Shown in pieces: positions 55,029-63,818 of a DNA stretch of 64,000 nucleotides. A model generated the notes under the pieces. The model was not told the origin of the DNA. It searched no databases and worked only from the letters and a program-made list of their open reading frames with translations. The stretch lies in contig NZ_QJJL01000002.1 in the NCBI RefSeq assembly GCF_003201935.1, positions 901,681 to 965,680 on the forward strand, read 5' to 3'. The position numbers were made by a program, and so were the translations under genes. How positions within the stretch are numbered: the first letter of the stretch is position 1; the number at the start of each line of letters is the position of its first letter. The stretch comes from Loktanella sp. PT4BL (GTDB lineage: Bacteria > Pseudomonadota > Alphaproteobacteria > Rhodobacterales > Rhodobacteraceae).

Positions 55029-55053
55029 TGTAGCACCAGTGTAGCACCGCGCA
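55029..55053. repeat. Left arm-type integrase site pair
   Basis: Two direct copies of GTAGCACC with an 11-base period followed by CGCGCA, 14 bases before the integrase ATG. A matching pair (22 of 25 bases) lies at 63819-63843 inside the right end. Confidence 0.75.
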
Positions 55054-55066
55054 CCGGGAGAGATGA

Positions 55067-56245
55067 ATGGCCAGCTTTGAGATCAACTTCACCAAGGCGG
55101 CGCTGACAGCGGCGGGTGCAGCCGCAAAGGGCAAACGGGACTACTATTACGACGAACGGGAAAAAGGCCTCGTGCTGGCAGTGACGCCAGCGGGTGGCAA
55201 GTCCTTCTATCTTTACAAAAGGATCGACGGACGTCCTGAGCGGCTCTTGCTGGGCAAATTCCCTGATCTAACGGTTGAGAATGCCCGCAAGCTGGCCGCC
55301 AGCGCCAAGGGTGAGATCGCGATGGGGGAAAACCCGCAAAAGGCCAAGCGGTCAATCCGCGACGAGATGACCTTTGGCGCGCTCTTTACGGAATATCTCG
55401 AAAAGCATTCCAAGGTGCATAAGAGGTCTTGGGCCTATGACGAGCGCGAAGTGAACAAGTTCCTCAAGCATTGGTTCAAGCGCAAAATTTCCAGCATCGA
55501 AAAGGCGGATGTGGAGCGACTTCATGCCAAGGTTGGCAAAGACAACGGCCTTTATCAGGCCAACCGCCTTTTGGAGCGCATACGGTCGATCTTTAACAAG
55601 GCGACCGATTGGGGTTGGGGTGGCGTGAACCCCGCAGCGGGGATCAAGAAGTTCCGTGAAAAGAGCCGTGATCGGTTCTTGCAGCCTGAGGAACTGCCCC
55701 GCTTCTTTGAGGCGCTGGCAAACGAGCCTAATGAGGCAGCACGGGATTTCTTTATGATTTCTCTGCTGGCAGGCGCGCGCAAATCCAACACTCTTGCCAT
55801 GCGCTGGGATGAAATCGACTTCCACCGTGCAACATGGCGGATTGCCCTCACTAAGAATGATGATCCGCAGATTGTGCATCTATCGCCACAAGCCATGGAA
55901 ATCTTGAAAGAGCGCAAACTACATTCTCTGAGCCCGTGGGTGTTTCCCGGTGGCGGGGCCTCGGGTCACTTAGCAGACCCAAAGAAGGCTTGGATGCGGA
56001 TATTGAAAGAGGCTGGCATTGCCGATCTGCGCATTCATGACTTGCGCCGCACTTTAGGAAGCTGGCAGGCCGCGACCGGGGCAAACAGCTACATCATCGG
56101 CAAGTCTTTGGGCCATCGCAGCCAGCAATCCACTGCCGTTTATGCACGGCTAAACCTTGATCCGGTGCGGGACTCGGTGAACAAGGCCACGGACGCAATG
56201 TTTGGATATGCAAGGACGACCGCTGATGAGCCCACGGCAGACTAG
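55067..56245 (+). CDS. int: P4-type tyrosine integrase (DUF4102 N-terminal)
   Basis: 392 residues. The N-terminal arm-binding (DUF4102) domain (about 1-90: YYYDEREKGLVLAVTPAGGKSFYLYKRIDGRPERLLLGKFPDLTVENARKLAA), SAM-like core-binding domain (about 100-190), and catalytic domain with Arg in LLAGARKSNTLAMRWDEID, the RIHDLRRTLGSW box (His/Arg) and GHRSQQSTAVYARL with the nucleophilic Tyr. Starts 158 bases inside the left att repeat with GGGAG ribosome-binding site, as usual for tRNA-targeting islands. It should drive insertion and excision at the tRNA-fMet locus. Confidence 0.96.
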   Translation: MASFEINFTKAALTAAGAAAKGKRDYYYDEREKGLVLAVTPAGGKSFYLYKRIDGRPERLLLGKFPDLTVENARKLAASAKGEIAMGENPQKAKRSIRDEMTFGALFTEYLEKHSKVHKRSWAYDEREVNKFLKHWFKRKISSIEKADVERLHAKVGKDNGLYQANRLLERIRSIFNKATDWGWGGVNPAAGIKKFREKSRDRFLQPEELPRFFEALANEPNEAARDFFMISLLAGARKSNTLAMRWDEIDFHRATWRIALTKNDDPQIVHLSPQAMEILKERKLHSLSPWVFPGGGASGHLADPKKAWMRILKEAGIADLRIHDLRRTLGSWQAATGANSYIIGKSLGHRSQQSTAVYARLNLDPVRDSVNKATDAMFGYARTTADEPTAD

Positions 56246-57044
56246 AACGCTCGCCCCTTGGAAAAAACTTCTGACCAGCGGCAACATCTTCGGCGACTTA
56301 TGCGATATATACGATGCCGACTTCTTCGATGAATTTGCATCTCACTTTGATCGGAACCCCAAGGTGTTCGATCTATTTAAAGGTGTCCACGAGACGGGCC
56401 AAGCCTACGTGATGGGAAAGTGGGCGCAAAAGGCAACAAACAGCAATCTGCTGAAGTTCTCTGGTGTTCATCTGATCGGCGCGGGGCTTTCTGCCCGCCG
56501 CCTTTCTTACGAACTATCCCAAGTCAACAAGTCGGCCAAAGTTTCCAAAGCCGTCCAATCCGAGGTGCAAAAGGCGCTTGCTGCATCGGATACCCGTCCC
56601 TTTGGAAAGAGAACCTATCTTTCAATCCAATTCCACAACGGACCCAAATCGCAGCTGACTGCAATCCATGAGCTGGCATCGGCCTTGGAGGAAGCAATTG
56701 GGACAATCATCCCACTTCCATACGAAGACGAGGAAGAAAAAGATGTCAGGCGACAGGCTTTTGAGTTCGTCAATCAGGCGAATAATGCACCCAAGAAGCC
56801 ACTTCATAGAAATCATGCGATGCTAGAGGCCGCACGGGCTTTCCGACCGCTATGGGAGGAATGCTCAACGCTGCCATACAGGCGAGGCCGCTACAAACAC
56901 GAGATTGGCGGCTACGACTGCAAACCGGCTGATGCTCTGTTTGCCATCATTGCCAAACTTGACCCGACAGTGGCCCAAAGTTTGCCCGGGACAGCCATCG
57001 AAAATATCCATGCACAACTTCAGGCGGAAATGCGTAGCGATTAG
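56226..57044 (+). CDS. Unknown protein of the island
   Basis: 272 residues from the ATG at 56226, overlapping the integrase end by 20 bases. No transmembrane or signal segments; mixed alpha/beta. The middle part has AVQSEVQKALAASDTRPFGKRTYLSIQFHNGPKSQLTAIHELASALEEAIG, and the end has Pro-Leu-Tyr-rich segments. I do not recognise it. Its coupling to integrase suggests an element-maintenance role. Confidence 0.75.
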   Translation: MSPRQTRTLAPWKKLLTSGNIFGDLCDIYDADFFDEFASHFDRNPKVFDLFKGVHETGQAYVMGKWAQKATNSNLLKFSGVHLIGAGLSARRLSYELSQVNKSAKVSKAVQSEVQKALAASDTRPFGKRTYLSIQFHNGPKSQLTAIHELASALEEAIGTIIPLPYEDEEEKDVRRQAFEFVNQANNAPKKPLHRNHAMLEAARAFRPLWEECSTLPYRRGRYKHEIGGYDCKPADALFAIIAKLDPTVAQSLPGTAIENIHAQLQAEMRSD

Positions 57045-57156
57045 AGCATCACTTTCTCTACGTTACGCACAATGGTTGCTGACTACAGCAATAGATGATT
57101 GCCCTGCTTATCTGCGACTTTGCCTTCATCGACGTTTATTGATGAAAGAGGCTTAA

Positions 57157-57366
57157 ATGAGCAGCAACTTACCAAAACCTACGACCCTCCTGACCCCACA
57201 AGACGTGGCAACTAGAATTGGGGTCTCAATCACTACGCTTGCCACGTGGCGTTGCACCAAACGCTACCCGCTGACCTACGTCAAAATCGGACGATTGGTG
57301 CGCTACCGCCTGTCGGATGTTGAAGCCTTTGAGGCCGCTCGGTCGCATGAGGTGTCTGGGCTATGA
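57157..57366 (+). CDS. Helix-turn-helix excisionase/AlpA-like protein
   Basis: 69 residues with an HTH_17/MerR-like winged fold: LLTPQDVATRIGVSITTLATWRCTKRYPLTYVKIGRLVRYRLSDVEAFEA. Members are AlpA-type activators or excisionases of P4-like elements, which agrees with the P4-type integrase. AGAGG ribosome-binding site, start at 57157. Its stop overlaps the next start (ATGA). Confidence 0.88.
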   Translation: MSSNLPKPTTLLTPQDVATRIGVSITTLATWRCTKRYPLTYVKIGRLVRYRLSDVEAFEAARSHEVSGL

Positions 57367-57674
57367 GCATGCATTCCGTACCGCGCAGCGTCTTCTTCCA
57401 CTCCGTAAATCTGGCCTGCCGTGCCCGCCTTCCCAGCCTGTTGTCGGCTTGGCTACCTGACGGGCGCAAACAAGGGCAGGAATGGGTCGCATTGAACCCG
57501 ACGCGCGCAGACCGTCACGCGGGCTCGTTCAAGATTAATATGATCACAGGGCAATGGGCTGACTTTGCCACGGGCGACAAGGGGGGCGATCCTGTCAGCC
57601 TTTATGCCTACCTCAATGGGATGCGCCAAGGCGATGCCGCCCGCGCTCTCAGCCAAGAATGGGGGCTCAAATGA
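57363..57674 (+). CDS. Small protein preceding the replication protein (primase N-terminal-like)
   Basis: 103 residues. WVALNPTRADRHAGSFKINMITGQWADFATGDKGGDPVSLYAYLNGMRQGDAARALSQEWG matches in pattern the N-terminal CHC2-like segment of plasmid and phage primases, but the zinc-binding cysteines are missing (one Cys only). With the next gene it makes a split primase-helicase. ATGA overlaps at both ends. Confidence 0.65.
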   Translation: MSMHSVPRSVFFHSVNLACRARLPSLLSAWLPDGRKQGQEWVALNPTRADRHAGSFKINMITGQWADFATGDKGGDPVSLYAYLNGMRQGDAARALSQEWGLK

Positions 57675-59740
57675 ACCTCGCTGAAATCAAGGCGCTGCGC
57701 CATTCCAAAGCGGGCACACCAACGGCGCAATATCCCTATCACAACGCACAAGGCGAGGTTGTCCTCATTGCCAATCGCTTCGATCGTGCTTTTGGAAAGA
57801 AGTCTTTTCTGCCCTACTCAGTTACGACCCAGAGCTGGACAGCACCTGACAGCCGTCCACTCTATCGCTTGCCAGAGTTGCTGGCTGCAAAACCCGATAG
57901 TCTGGTGATCATCACGGAAGGTGAGAAATGTGCCGACGCCTTGGCAAGCCTTGGCTACATCACGACAACCACCTTCGGTGGCGCGAATGCGGCGCACAAA
58001 ACTGATCTTTCCCCCGTGCAAGGTCATCGTGTGATCATCTGGCCTGACAATGATGACGCGGGGCGCAAGTACGCAGACCAGATCGCCGCTACATTAAACA
58101 CGGGGTTTTCTGCATCCGTGCAAATTCTAAAAGTTGACGATTTCCCCGTGCAAATCATGGAATTTTACAAACGGAGTAAAGCTGATCAAAAATTGGCAAA
58201 TATGCAAGAAAACCCCGTGCAAATCGGCAAAGGATGGGATGCTGCAGACGCCATTTCCAACGGTTGGGGCGTTGCCGAGATTGATGCACTGATTGCCAGC
58301 GCCCTGAACATCGATGAAAACCCCGTGCATTCGGGCAAACCAGAACCAATCAGAAATCACGCCGATATCGATGTTTGGAAAACCCCAGAGGGTGAAGCCT
58401 ACGCCACGCTCCGCTTGGACGGTCATTTTGAACACTGGCCGATTGCCTCTGCGACATTCAAAAAGTTCCTGTCGTACCAGCACTATCAAGCGACCGAAAA
58501 GATGTTGCCGCAATCGGCGCTGGATGATCAGCGACGGACCTATGAGGGCCAAGCTCTATTTGGAGGCGAAGAATACCCCGTGTTCAATCGGATCGGAGCA
58601 CTTGGGCGAACGCTCTATCTTGACCTTGGAGACACTGACTGGAAAGCCGTGGCCATCAATGCGGAAGGCTGGCAGGTCATAGATCACCCCCCTGCCCGGT
58701 TTACACGTGCAAAGTCTATGCAAGCCTTGCCTCTGCCTGCCAGCCACGGCGGTGACATCAACCTGCTACGTCCATTCCTGAACACGGGGAATGAGGCAGA
58801 CTTTCAAATGCTGGTAGCTTGGCTGATCGGTTGCTTCCACCCCAAAGGGCCTTATCCAATCTTGATCCTCAACGGTGAACAAGGCAGCGCCAAAAGCACA
58901 ACGGCACGTGTCCTGCGTAACCTCATCGATCCTGCTAACCCGATTGCCCGCAGCGCGCCCAACTCAGAGCAGGATTTGGTCATCGCAGCCAAGCACAATC
59001 ACGTGCTGGCCTTCGACAACCTCTCCACTATCAAACCAATGATGGCGGATGCGTTCTGTCGGATCGCCACCGGGGGCGGGTTTGGGACGCGCAAACTGCA
59101 CACCGATGCGGATGAAATGCTATTTAGTGCAACGCGGCCTTGCCTTCTGAACGGCATTCCCGATCTCGCAGGCCGTCCTGACTTGGCTGATCGGGCGATT
59201 GTGGTCAGCCTGCCCGTCATTCCACCAACGGAGCGGGCTTTTGAAGGGGAGTTCAACAAAGCCTTGGACGCTGCCATGCCGCGCATTCTGGCAGGTCTGT
59301 TAGACGCTGTATCGGCCGCACTTGGCAACCTGAGCTCTGTGCGACTCTCAGAGCGGCCTAGGATGGCCGACTTCGCCAAATGGGTATCTGCTGCAGAACC
59401 TGCGCTCAGATGGCCTGAGGGGGCGTTTTTGGCGGCCTACGCAGCGAACCGTGACAATGGGGACAGGGCCACCGTCGAAGGCAACCCGGTGGGACTGTCT
59501 ATCCTGAAGCTGGTGCAGGACGAGGTGCGCTGGTCTGGGACCATGACGGAGCTGAAAACCACGCTCCGCAATCGGTATCCCTTGCTGACAGATGACGCCT
59601 ACACATTCCCTCGTCAGGAAAACAAACTTTCCGCCGCAATACGCCGGATCACGCCGCCGCTGCGGCGGATGGGCGTAGAGATCAGCTTTGCCCGCCAAGG
59701 CCAGTCTGGTGAGCGTATTCTCAGAATAGAAAGGGCGTGA
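57671..59740 (+). CDS. TOPRIM / superfamily 3-type replication protein (primase-helicase)
   Basis: About 689 residues from the ATG at 57671. A TOPRIM domain near residues 75-145 (VIITEGEKCADALASLGY, VIIWPDNDDAGRKYADQI) and an ATPase domain near 375-560 (Walker A ILNGEQGSAKSTTARVLR, Walker B VLAFDNLSTIKP, then GTRKLHTDADEMLFSATRPCLLNGI). A basic end (FPRQENKLSAAIRRITPPLRRMGVE) follows. Probably initiates replication of the element. The linker between TOPRIM and ATPase contains repeated short peptides of NPVQIGK/NPVHSGK type, and the DNA there has repeated CCCCGTGCA units (58012-58330). Confidence 0.9.
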   Translation: MNLAEIKALRHSKAGTPTAQYPYHNAQGEVVLIANRFDRAFGKKSFLPYSVTTQSWTAPDSRPLYRLPELLAAKPDSLVIITEGEKCADALASLGYITTTTFGGANAAHKTDLSPVQGHRVIIWPDNDDAGRKYADQIAATLNTGFSASVQILKVDDFPVQIMEFYKRSKADQKLANMQENPVQIGKGWDAADAISNGWGVAEIDALIASALNIDENPVHSGKPEPIRNHADIDVWKTPEGEAYATLRLDGHFEHWPIASATFKKFLSYQHYQATEKMLPQSALDDQRRTYEGQALFGGEEYPVFNRIGALGRTLYLDLGDTDWKAVAINAEGWQVIDHPPARFTRAKSMQALPLPASHGGDINLLRPFLNTGNEADFQMLVAWLIGCFHPKGPYPILILNGEQGSAKSTTARVLRNLIDPANPIARSAPNSEQDLVIAAKHNHVLAFDNLSTIKPMMADAFCRIATGGGFGTRKLHTDADEMLFSATRPCLLNGIPDLAGRPDLADRAIVVSLPVIPPTERAFEGEFNKALDAAMPRILAGLLDAVSAALGNLSSVRLSERPRMADFAKWVSAAEPALRWPEGAFLAAYAANRDNGDRATVEGNPVGLSILKLVQDEVRWSGTMTELKTTLRNRYPLLTDDAYTFPRQENKLSAAIRRITPPLRRMGVEISFARQGQSGERILRIERA
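58012..58330 (+). repeat. Iteron-like CCCCGTGCA repeats inside the replication gene
   Basis: CCCCGTGCA occurs at 58012-58020, 58144-58152, 58213-58221 and 58321-58329; two copies are preceded by AAAA and two followed by AAAT; a CCGTGCAAAT lies at 58116-58125 and an inverted AAAACCCCG at 58101-58109. CCCCGTG recurs at 58576. They could be iterons of an internal origin or merely reflect repeated linker peptides. Confidence 0.55.
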
Positions 59741-59743
59741 TTG

Positions 59744-59788
59744 ATCGTCAGTATCGTCAGCAAGCGCACGACTGACGATACTGACGAT
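59744..59788. repeat. 17-bp perfect inverted repeat with tandem octamers after the replication gene
   Basis: ATCGTCAGTATCGTCAG and its exact complement flank an 11-base loop. Each arm is two copies of ATCGTCAG separated by one T, giving four octamers. No T-run follows, so origin-type function is as likely as termination. It starts three bases after the stop of the replication gene. Confidence 0.8.
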
Positions 59789-59941
59789 AGAATTATTGGC
59801 TCAGTAACTAAGACCGACACAGTTTGCATTGGAAAAGCCTGGTACAATCTAAACTTGCTGTTGCCACATTTGAGACACACATAGCGTGTATCAAGGATCA
59901 AGCTCGTTTAACAAACTTCATTCATAAATAGGTTTTCAACA

Positions 59942-60241
59942 ATGCGATATATTGTTGTTCTAAGTCTTACTTTTTTGACTTCACAATTAGCCCCAAACTT
60001 TGCATTGGCTCACTCTGGCGGCCTGAATGCACAGGGATGTCACGCTGGCTCGCAACCTTACCATTGTCATCGTAGTCAGGCTGCCCCTCGCCCAGCACCA
60101 TCAAGGACCTCTGGTGATAGAGATTGCAGCGACTTTCGTACATGGCGGGAAGCACAGGCTTTCTATGAAAACGCAGGGCGCGGTGATCCACATCGACTTG
60201 ATGCCGACAACGATGGTATTGCGTGCGAGAGCCTAAGGTAG
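59942..60241 (+). CDS. Secreted Excalibur calcium-binding domain protein
   Basis: 99 residues, signal peptide to about residue 23 (ending FALA), HSGGLNAQGCHAGSQPYHCHR with clustered His/Cys, a Pro/Arg linker, and the Excalibur motif DCSDFRTWREAQAFYENAGRGDPHRLDADNDGIACESL (DxDxDGIACE). Domain architectures of this kind occur in exported nuclease-associated proteins; here an SNase-like gene follows 32 bases later. Confidence 0.88.
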   Translation: MRYIVVLSLTFLTSQLAPNFALAHSGGLNAQGCHAGSQPYHCHRSQAAPRPAPSRTSGDRDCSDFRTWREAQAFYENAGRGDPHRLDADNDGIACESLR

Positions 60242-60273
60242 TCGCCAAACCAATCTCCAAAAAAGGAAATCAG

Positions 60274-60756
60274 ATGAGGAATTGCTCAATTCGGCTGACT
60301 TTCTGGGTATTGACGTGTTTCATCACAAGTTCGCTCGCTGCATTTGCTGATACTCCTGTAATTGTGGCGGGCCAATCATTTCTCTGCACCCCAACTCATG
60401 TATGGGACGGCGATGGTCCAATATGGTGCAGCGAGGGCCCGCGCGTTAGGCTGTCTGGCATCGCAGCAAGGGAAATGGATGGCCGCTGTTCGCCGGGTCA
60501 CCCCTGCCCTGATACGAGCGCTGACGTGGCAAGGGGCACTTTAGTTGCGCTGTTAGGCAGCCCAACTGGTGTTAGCAGGCATGGGCATATTCTCGTTAGC
60601 GGACCAACAATGCGTTGCGTCTCTGACGGGTCGGCTGGAGGAACACGAACTGCGGCATGGTGTGTCTCACCTGTCAACGGCGATATCAATTGCGCGATGG
60701 TTCAAAGCGGAACTGCGCTCCAATGGGATCGGTATTGGCGCAATCACCAGTGTTAG
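60274..60756 (+). CDS. Secreted staphylococcal-nuclease-like protein
   Basis: 160 residues from the ATG at 60274 (AAGGAA six bases upstream). Signal peptide, then FLCTPTHVWDGDGPIWCSEGPRVRLSGIAAREMDGRCSPGHPCPD with SNase-type DGD and RLxGIAARE elements, and GTLVALLG. Six or more Cys suggest disulphides. The catalytic Arg after the LVALLG strand is not obvious (SRHGHILV instead of a GRTVA form), so activity is uncertain. Paired with the Excalibur protein. Confidence 0.8.
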   Translation: MRNCSIRLTFWVLTCFITSSLAAFADTPVIVAGQSFLCTPTHVWDGDGPIWCSEGPRVRLSGIAAREMDGRCSPGHPCPDTSADVARGTLVALLGSPTGVSRHGHILVSGPTMRCVSDGSAGGTRTAAWCVSPVNGDINCAMVQSGTALQWDRYWRNHQC

Positions 60757-60861
60757 TATACTTCCAAATTTTCAATATTGCTCAGTTTTTTGGTCATTAG
60801 CGGCCCAAAGCTGACCTCGGTTCAATCGGTTTATTCGGCGATGCAGTCCATAGACCTGAAA

Positions 60862-61011
60862 TCAAGTCTTCTCATTCGGAGGCCCTTGAATGCCTTCCAA
60901 CTGCTCAAGAGCGTCCCTAGCACTATCGGTGAGGCCATAGCGCTCCACATATTCAATGAGTGCGGCCTCCAAGCGCCTGATCTTTTCTAAGTCATAGGTC
61001 GGTTCTAGCAT
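60862..61011 (-). CDS. Putative 49-residue protein
   Basis: MLEPTYDLEKIRRLEAALIEYVERYGLTDSARDAL and a short tail: a charged, regular amphipathic helix pattern unlike random translation, with stop at 60862. Weak ribosome-binding site (GAAAGAG, ten or more bases upstream). No family recognised; antisense to a poorer frame on the other strand. Confidence 0.5.
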   Translation of the reverse strand: MLEPTYDLEKIRRLEAALIEYVERYGLTDSARDALEQLEGIQGPPNEKT

Positions 61012-61126
61012 AATGATATTACTCTTTCTTGGCATCGTTGATCACCCAAAACGGTTAAGAAAGTATTAATTGGCCAGAAGATTAATTGAGGAATTGTATC
61101 AAAAAGCGCTGTTTTAGATCACGCAT

Positions 61127-62647
61127 TCAGTTCAGCTTCGATGGATCGCTTCCGGAGATCAATTTATCCACATCACTGAAGTATTCAGCGATCTCTTTGA
61201 CGGGATTGGCAAAAGCTTGCCGTGGCTGGACGTTGTCTGGAGCTGTCTGTGCATACTCCCGCCAGTTTTCAGTCTGGACACTGCTCCAAAGCTGATTGAG
61301 TTCGTTTCGTCGTAGTGTTGCATCTTGGACTTCCCGAATGCTCAAAGGTGAGAATTTCGTCCTGATCTGATCTTCCCGATACTGTTCGGCGAGGTGGCCA
61401 TAAGTGTTGCTGACGGTAATGCTGCTCGCGTGTCCGAGTTGTTTGGCCACTATGTCTAAGGGCACGCCTGCTCGGACAAGATCGCTAGCATAGGTATGAC
61501 GCAGTCCATGAAACACGAACGCACGCGGTAGTCCGGCTTTCGCAACCGCTCTACGAAACAGTTGCGTGTGCTGCTTGCGCCAAGGTTTGCCCATGTCCGA
61601 AGTCAGAACAAAGTCCTGCGCAGATTTGCCTTCGCACTGCGCCATGAAGAAGGCCATTCCCTCATCCGGCAGAAACACAAAGCGGGCAGGTGAACGTTTG
61701 AAAGCATCAACGCGGATGCCAAAACCTTGCTTGCCTACATCCCCCACGATGAGGTTGCCCAACTCTCCTACACGGCAACCACTGTAGAGAGCCGCAAGCA
61801 CAAGCTTCTTAAGCGCTGGGGTGCATTCCTCAAGAAGCTGTGTGCATTCCTTCCGGTCCAGAAAAATCGTTCTTGGCGAGTGATTGATTGGAATTCGCTT
61901 AAGACATCGCCAAGGTCTTTCGGAGTCAATGGCTGCGTTATCCCATGCATGTTTGAATGCCATCTTTAGGATGGTCACGAGCGAGTTAAAGGTCCGCTTG
62001 CGACGTCGTAACTCATCGCTGGATAACTCCTCTATGCCGACGCGCGGTAGACGTTCCCGAAACCCATATTTGGGAGGTGTTTCCAGAACTTGTTGCGCAA
62101 GTTCTCTGAGATGCCGTGCATTGAACTCCTCTAGAGGCAACAACGCGAAGTTTGGGACCAGATGATAATTGATAAGGACCAGGTTGTTGTAGTGGCCACC
62201 TTCTGAACGGGCGATCCGCGTCCATTCGCAATAGTCCTTCAAAGCATGCCCTACGGTGTAAACTTCACCAATCGGGCAAATGTTGACGTCTTTGATCCGA
62301 CCAATCGCGCGAGGTGACGTTGCCATCGCTTTGATCTCACGCGTTTCAAACCATTCAAACGCTCTGGTCAAAGCGGTGCGATAGTTGATGGATCCGCTCC
62401 CAAGTTCCAAAGCCGAGCCTAAGCACTTTTGCCGATACAATTTATCCTTCGTAAGTATTCTTGCAGTCCAATTGCAGATTGACGCGTCAGGTTTGTGAAT
62501 TCCGATGTGCCGACCTTGATAGAGTGAATGCCAATAGGCGGTAGATCGGACGTTCAGCTCTTCAATCTGCCTGTAAGTCTGAAAGGCACATGGATTGTCG
62601 AGTTCTTCTGACTTCAGGCATCGCGTCGCTTTCCGGGAAAATGACAT
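61127..62647 (-). CDS. Tyrosine recombinase (site-specific integrase), long form
   Basis: 506 residues. Core-binding region (about 120-260, ending in LKMAFKHAWDNAAID) and catalytic domain: Arg in LAALYSGCRVGELGNL, FVFHGLRHTYASDLVRAG (His-x-x-Arg), LGHASSITVSNTYGH with His and the nucleophilic Tyr. The N-terminal 120 residues and a C-terminal extension of about 80 residues are atypical. It is inside the right part of the island, on the opposite strand to the P4-type integrase; it might belong to an older insertion or to a different recombination event. Confidence 0.92.
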   Translation of the reverse strand: MSFSRKATRCLKSEELDNPCAFQTYRQIEELNVRSTAYWHSLYQGRHIGIHKPDASICNWTARILTKDKLYRQKCLGSALELGSGSINYRTALTRAFEWFETREIKAMATSPRAIGRIKDVNICPIGEVYTVGHALKDYCEWTRIARSEGGHYNNLVLINYHLVPNFALLPLEEFNARHLRELAQQVLETPPKYGFRERLPRVGIEELSSDELRRRKRTFNSLVTILKMAFKHAWDNAAIDSERPWRCLKRIPINHSPRTIFLDRKECTQLLEECTPALKKLVLAALYSGCRVGELGNLIVGDVGKQGFGIRVDAFKRSPARFVFLPDEGMAFFMAQCEGKSAQDFVLTSDMGKPWRKQHTQLFRRAVAKAGLPRAFVFHGLRHTYASDLVRAGVPLDIVAKQLGHASSITVSNTYGHLAEQYREDQIRTKFSPLSIREVQDATLRRNELNQLWSSVQTENWREYAQTAPDNVQPRQAFANPVKEIAEYFSDVDKLISGSDPSKLN

Positions 62648-63091
62648 GTCGTTTTTCTCTAGTGTGACCCCTGCAATCTAAACATGTATTCAAACGCAAG
62701 AGAACACCAAAAAGCAGAACTCCGTTGCCGGTGCCCAAGACTGGACCACATCCAGCCTGTCTACGCGTAAGATCATTGAATTGATCCTATAGCCAATAGT
62801 TCATGTGACGGTCGGCAGGGATTAGATCGAGATAGAACCTACCGACCCAAAACGACTCACTGTCGCCAAGGTATGCTTTGTGCTGCAATCCGTCTCCGAC
62901 AACTATGTCATTACAGTGCCAAAAGCTCACAATGCGGCACGAAGCAGGCACGGTTCTGTCTGAACCGCCACAGTTACCCTAGGTCACTGACCTTTAGGAT
63001 AGGTGTATTTTTGGCGGTCGCACAACTAAAAGAATACTCAGTGCTAGATTAGCGAATGCAGCCTGTTGTGGCGAATAATGGAGTTAAGTAA
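62648..63091. other. Gene-free interval in the island
   Basis: 444 bases with no supported gene; short stops in all frames. Contains the presumed promoter of the recombinase. No clear repeats or hairpins. Confidence 0.5.
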
Positions 63092-63211
63092 ATGTTTGAA
63101 TTAGTTCTGATAATGCTGCTGAGCGTTGTTGTGGTAATAGGATCGCCGTCGCAACGCTCTGCAGACACCAAGAAATCTTTTGGTGCGGTTTCTCAACGTT
63201 CTGAAGCCTAA
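63092..63211 (+). CDS. Putative 39-residue single-span membrane peptide
   Basis: MFELVLIMLLSVVVVIGSPSQ followed by a charged tail (SADTKKSFGAVSQRSEA). A GGAG site lies eight bases upstream of the ATG. N-terminal hydrophobic segment with a C-terminal soluble tail; may be a small membrane protein or toxin-like peptide. No partner or antisense RNA seen. Confidence 0.5.
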   Translation: MFELVLIMLLSVVVVIGSPSQRSADTKKSFGAVSQRSEA

Positions 63212-63316
63212 TGAACGCGCTACTTTGTCAGTCTTAAGTATCGACTTTTTACCTTCTATTGCCGAAATAAGATTGGCCACACGCGAAAAGTGTTTTATCC
63301 TAACACGCATAACTTG

Positions 63317-63637
63317 ATGATTGTTTATCTTATGCGTTCTCTTTCCGAGGGTTTCCTTTTTCAAATATCGCAAGTCGTCTCGATGTTTGTTGGATGCGTG
63401 TTTCTTACCATCGGACTGTGCGGATCATTCCGGATTCTCATACGACCAATTGCAGAGATTTCGTTCCTTATCGAACCTATGGGCATGGGCTACTATCATG
63501 ATCAGCTCTATTGGAACGCGATGATCTTCGTCGGTGTCTGGCTGGTTTTGTTCCTGTGGGTAAGACTGGCTGCAATTGCAGCTATTGTCCTCATTGTTTT
63601 TAAATGGGCAATCATGCGTGGTGTAGTTCCGTTCTAG
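63317..63637 (+). CDS. Small integral membrane protein
   Basis: 106 residues from ATG at 63317 (MIVYLMRSLSEGF; a GTG at 63290 is an alternative). Hydrophobic helices at FLFQISQVVSMFVGCVFLTIGLCG, WNAMIFVGVWLVLFLWV and LAAIAAIVLIVFKWAIM. A loop with EPMGMGYYHDQLYW separates them. Unknown family. Confidence 0.6.
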   Translation: MIVYLMRSLSEGFLFQISQVVSMFVGCVFLTIGLCGSFRILIRPIAEISFLIEPMGMGYYHDQLYWNAMIFVGVWLVLFLWVRLAAIAAIVLIVFKWAIMRGVVPF

Positions 63638-63818
63638 AAGTGCACTCCATACATCTCTTGTAAGATGCCGTTGGGTGGTAGAACTGCAGAAAGCCGAAAT
63701 CACATGAGAGTTCCGAAGTGAGTAAGCTGCGAGTGTGCAGAAGCAGCCAAGGTCTGCTTTCCGCCCTTCGTGCGAGCTTAGGAGCGTAGCCGACTGACTG
63801 CTCGTCAATCGCCGCAAA

